From: Alphaproteobacteria bacterium
GTDB lineage: Bacteria > Pseudomonadota > Alphaproteobacteria > Micavibrionales > Micavibrionaceae
Assembly: GCA_009995045.1 (NCBI GenBank)
Contig: JAACQG010000020.1
Location: forward strand, 1 to 36,818
Reading direction: 5' to 3'
Length of the DNA stretch: 36,818 nt
Part shown: in pieces, positions 35,026 through 36,818 of the stretch
How the letters are laid out: the number at the start of each line of letters is the position of its first letter
How positions within the stretch are numbered: position 1 is the stretch's first letter
Notes under the pieces: generated by a model
The model's input: only the letters and a program-made list of their open reading frames with translations
Database searches by the model: none
Told to the model about the DNA's origin: nothing
Translations under genes and position numbers: made by a program

Positions 35026-35199
35026 GTTTTGGTTCCATAATTTTGTAAGAAAATTGTTTTCCAGAGTCTTTGTGTGAAATAAATGAAAACGTCAACTTCT
35101 ATATCTTATTGTGCATGAAATATATCCCTTGACGGGTTTTGAGTGTTTTAGGGGAGCAGGCGCAATGTTATGTCTTGTACGTATAAAACAGTTTTATTT

Positions 35200-35928
35200 T
35201 TAATCTAAATCTCTTTTAGGATCATTGTCTGGCTCTGGTTTTTGTCGGTGCACGTGTAGATTATTATATTCTAATACGGGAATTTTAATCGTATTTTCGA
35301 TGGTTTGAACGCGCACGTCAAATTCCGCTGCGTTCTTTACATCATGCATGAGTGCGAAATCGAATAGTTGTGAAACATCGCCCTCTGAAGTGTATAGTGG
35401 CGTGCCGTAAACTGCCCCGTAAGGAAGCTGCTTTTCTTCTAAATGCTCCGTCTTACCCGCAAGGGTGTTTTGTTCATAAGATGTTTGATAGGCTGTTGCA
35501 TATACAGGTTCACCGTTAGGGTCTGTGACGGAGATATTCACCAGCATTAAATCTTTATCTAGACTACGGCCAGCCATTACCTGAAGCGTGTTTTGTAAAA
35601 CTTGTGTTTGCAGTTCTGAGAATTGATCGGCTTCAGATATAAAATTTAGAACGACTAATTTATCCTTATCAAGCCCCTCAATGCCAACGGGTGTCATGGA
35701 TGGGTTGGCGGCTTTGAAAGCGGAATCGAATGTTGCAAGATAATAGGGGCGCTCCGCGGTGGGAGCCTCGATTGCGGGGTGTTCTTGTGTTGCGACGTTT
35801 TCGAATGCTGCCTGTTGCGCGCTTGCGGGTTGGGCGGAGGCGGTGATTGCGGTGGCGCTCGTTAGGCCGAGCATCAATGCGCCAGCGGCGCTATTGCTCC
35901 AATGTCTGCGAAAATTTGATAACTCCAT
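35200..35928 (-). CDS. Secreted hypothetical protein, tandem paralog 2
   Basis: The 242-residue protein begins at ATG 35928 with the same GGGAA site as paralog 1. The signal peptide (AAGALMLGLTSATAITASA, cleavage near ASAQ) and the blocks EHPAIEAPTAERPYYLATFDSAFKAANPSMTPVGIEGL, VVLNF, LMLVNISVTDPNGEPVYATAYQTSYEQNTLAG and LPYGAVYG align with paralog 1. The C-terminal third is different, with a His/Pro/Asp-rich tail (HVHRQKPEPDNDPKRD). The near-identical segment around 35690-35770 at DNA level suggests recent exchange with paralog 1. The function is unknown; likely periplasmic or secreted. Confidence 0.8.
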   Translation of the reverse strand: MELSNFRRHWSNSAAGALMLGLTSATAITASAQPASAQQAAFENVATQEHPAIEAPTAERPYYLATFDSAFKAANPSMTPVGIEGLDKDKLVVLNFISEADQFSELQTQVLQNTLQVMAGRSLDKDLMLVNISVTDPNGEPVYATAYQTSYEQNTLAGKTEHLEEKQLPYGAVYGTPLYTSEGDVSQLFDFALMHDVKNAAEFDVRVQTIENTIKIPVLEYNNLHVHRQKPEPDNDPKRDLD

Positions 35929-35966
35929 CACGAAATTCCCATTAATATTGTTTATCCATAAGCGCG

Positions 35967-35995
35967 GTTATAGGTATTTACGTATTAAAATGCAA
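35967..35995 (-). promoter_or_regulatory. sigma70-type promoter of paralog 2
   Basis: Minus strand: TTGCAT (35990-35995), 17-base spacer, TATAAC (35967-35972). It mirrors the promoter of paralog 1 in both hexamers and spacing, supporting parallel expression of the two genes. Confidence 0.75.
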
Positions 35996-36184
35996 GTTTT
36001 ATGGGATTTGGGGTTTGATCTTTACTTTTTAGGAAATAAATCCTATAATATCCTGTTGTTTTGCGGCCTTGGCGCTTGCGGGGAATGGTTTGGTCGCCCC
36101 CTCCCCGTCAATGTGTCAAACGAACCGAGTGGGAAAGGGATTTATGTTTTATAACAGGGAGTTATAGTATGGTTAAAATGGGGG

Positions 36185-36818
36185 TTAATTGATGATTTTG
36201 AAGTCTGTAAAGATCTCGAGGAGCATTTTCGCCGCGATGATGAGCATGAAGATGGCGAAATATTTCTTGAGGGTCGGCACGGGCAGGTTGTGGGCGAGTT
36301 TTGCCCCTAATGGTGCGCAGGCGATGCTGGTGACGATGATGCAGGCGAAGGCGGCGAAATTGATGTAGCCGAGGCTGTATGGCGGGAGGCCGGCGTGGTC
36401 TAGGCCGATTGTAACAAAGCCCGCGGCGCCGATGGCGGCGATGAATGGGCCGATTGCGGCGGCTGTGGCGATTGCGCGGTGGATGGGGACGTTGCAGATG
36501 GTCATGAATGTGACGTTTTGCACGCCTCCGCCGACGCCCATCATCGTGGCTAGTCCTGCGTTGAGGGCGGCGAAGATGCTGAGAAATGGTTGTTTGGGCA
36601 GGGTGTCTACGATGTTGGTTTTGTTGGTGCGCAGGATCATATAGGTGCCGAAGGCGAGCTGGCTTCCTGCGAAGATGATTTTGAGGCCTTCGGTGGGCAG
36701 GCGGTCGGCGAGGTAGGTTCCGACGATCACGCCGATGACCACGCCGGGGAGGAATTTTTTGAGCATCGGCACGTCGACTGCGCCGCGGCCATGATGGGCG
36801 AGGGCGCTGGAGGTTCCG
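36185..36818 (-). CDS. TauE/SafE family sulfite exporter-like permease, N-terminus off the right edge
   Basis: The frame is open from the right edge of the window to the stop at 36185, about 210 codons. The first readable residues are GTSSALAHHGRGAVDVPMLKKFLPGVVIGVIVG, the SSALAHH.RGAVD pattern of the TauE/SafE family. The rest has about six membrane helices, with the family repeat GLATMMGVGGGVQNVTFMTICNVPIHRAIATAAAIGPFIAAIGAAGF near residues 85-130. Members export or import organic sulfonates, sulfite or related anions across the inner membrane. A GTG at 36772 is not the start, because homology continues upstream. Roughly the first 50 residues are missing. No sulfur metabolism genes are in view to narrow the substrate. 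Confidence 0.88.
   Translation of the reverse strand, partial: GTSSALAHHGRGAVDVPMLKKFLPGVVIGVIVGTYLADRLPTEGLKIIFAGSQLAFGTYMILRTNKTNIVDTLPKQPFLSIFAALNAGLATMMGVGGGVQNVTFMTICNVPIHRAIATAAAIGPFIAAIGAAGFVTIGLDHAGLPPYSLGYINFAAFACIIVTSIACAPLGAKLAHNLPVPTLKKYFAIFMLIIAAKMLLEIFTDFKIIN

Noticed and set aside
1-36818. Phage, insertion sequence, CRISPR or toxin-antitoxin system
   Set aside because: No transposase, integrase, direct-repeat array or terminal inverted repeats were seen; the gene order is largely the conserved core order of the class.

Overview
The window is chromosomal DNA of an alphaproteobacterium, with no sign of phage, plasmid or insertion sequence. The placement rests on gene content and order: hemE-hemH-hemJ-rho, then mnmE-mnmG-rsmG-parA-parB with holA, lptE and leuS on the opposite strand, plus hslVU, a DUF3576 lipoprotein and a DUF6489 protein. 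This is the conserved origin-proximal neighbourhood of Alphaproteobacteria. Base composition is moderate, with AT-rich intergenic stretches. By protein style I suspect a Micavibrio-like or other early-branching lineage, but the sequence alone does not prove it.

Layout. 1-2.2 kb: two minus-strand hypothetical genes; the first runs off the left edge and resembles a putative metallopeptidase family. 2.2-2.65 kb: a gene-free block upstream of hemE with DnaA-box-like 9-mers and an AT-rich stretch, where Caulobacter and Rickettsia keep their origin. 2.65-7.3 kb: late haem synthesis (hemE, hemH, hemJ) and rho. 7.3-9.8 kb: CBS protein, small secreted protein, dienelactone hydrolase, DUF6489. 9.8-16.4 kb: tRNA/rRNA modification genes mnmE, mnmG and rsmG, then the ParAB segregation system. 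Three perfect and one near-perfect parS site are embedded in the coding sequence of mnmE, mnmG and rsmG. 16.4-22.8 kb: a minus-strand block, DUF3576-leuS-lptE-GCS-like ligase-holA. 23-24.1 kb: a highly expressed porin. 24.2-29 kb: yggS, an OmpR-type regulator with a shrunken receiver between two conserved unknowns, a secreted protein, an Smr protein and an M23 peptidase. 29.1-32.9 kb: a possible zinc-binding protein and hslV/hslU split by an SGNH hydrolase. 33-36.2 kb: a coiled-coil protein behind a structured leader, and two tandem paralogous secreted proteins with matching promoters. Right edge: a truncated TauE/SafE permease.

How the parts work together: HemE, HemJ and HemH carry out late steps of haem synthesis. 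MnmE and MnmG jointly modify the tRNA wobble uridine. ParA and ParB use the parS cluster found inside the neighbouring genes. HslU and HslV form one ATP-dependent protease. LptE serves LPS export and HolA the replisome. The least familiar parts are the structured leader at 33.1 kb, the tandem secreted paralogs, and the antisense gene between mnmE and mnmG.
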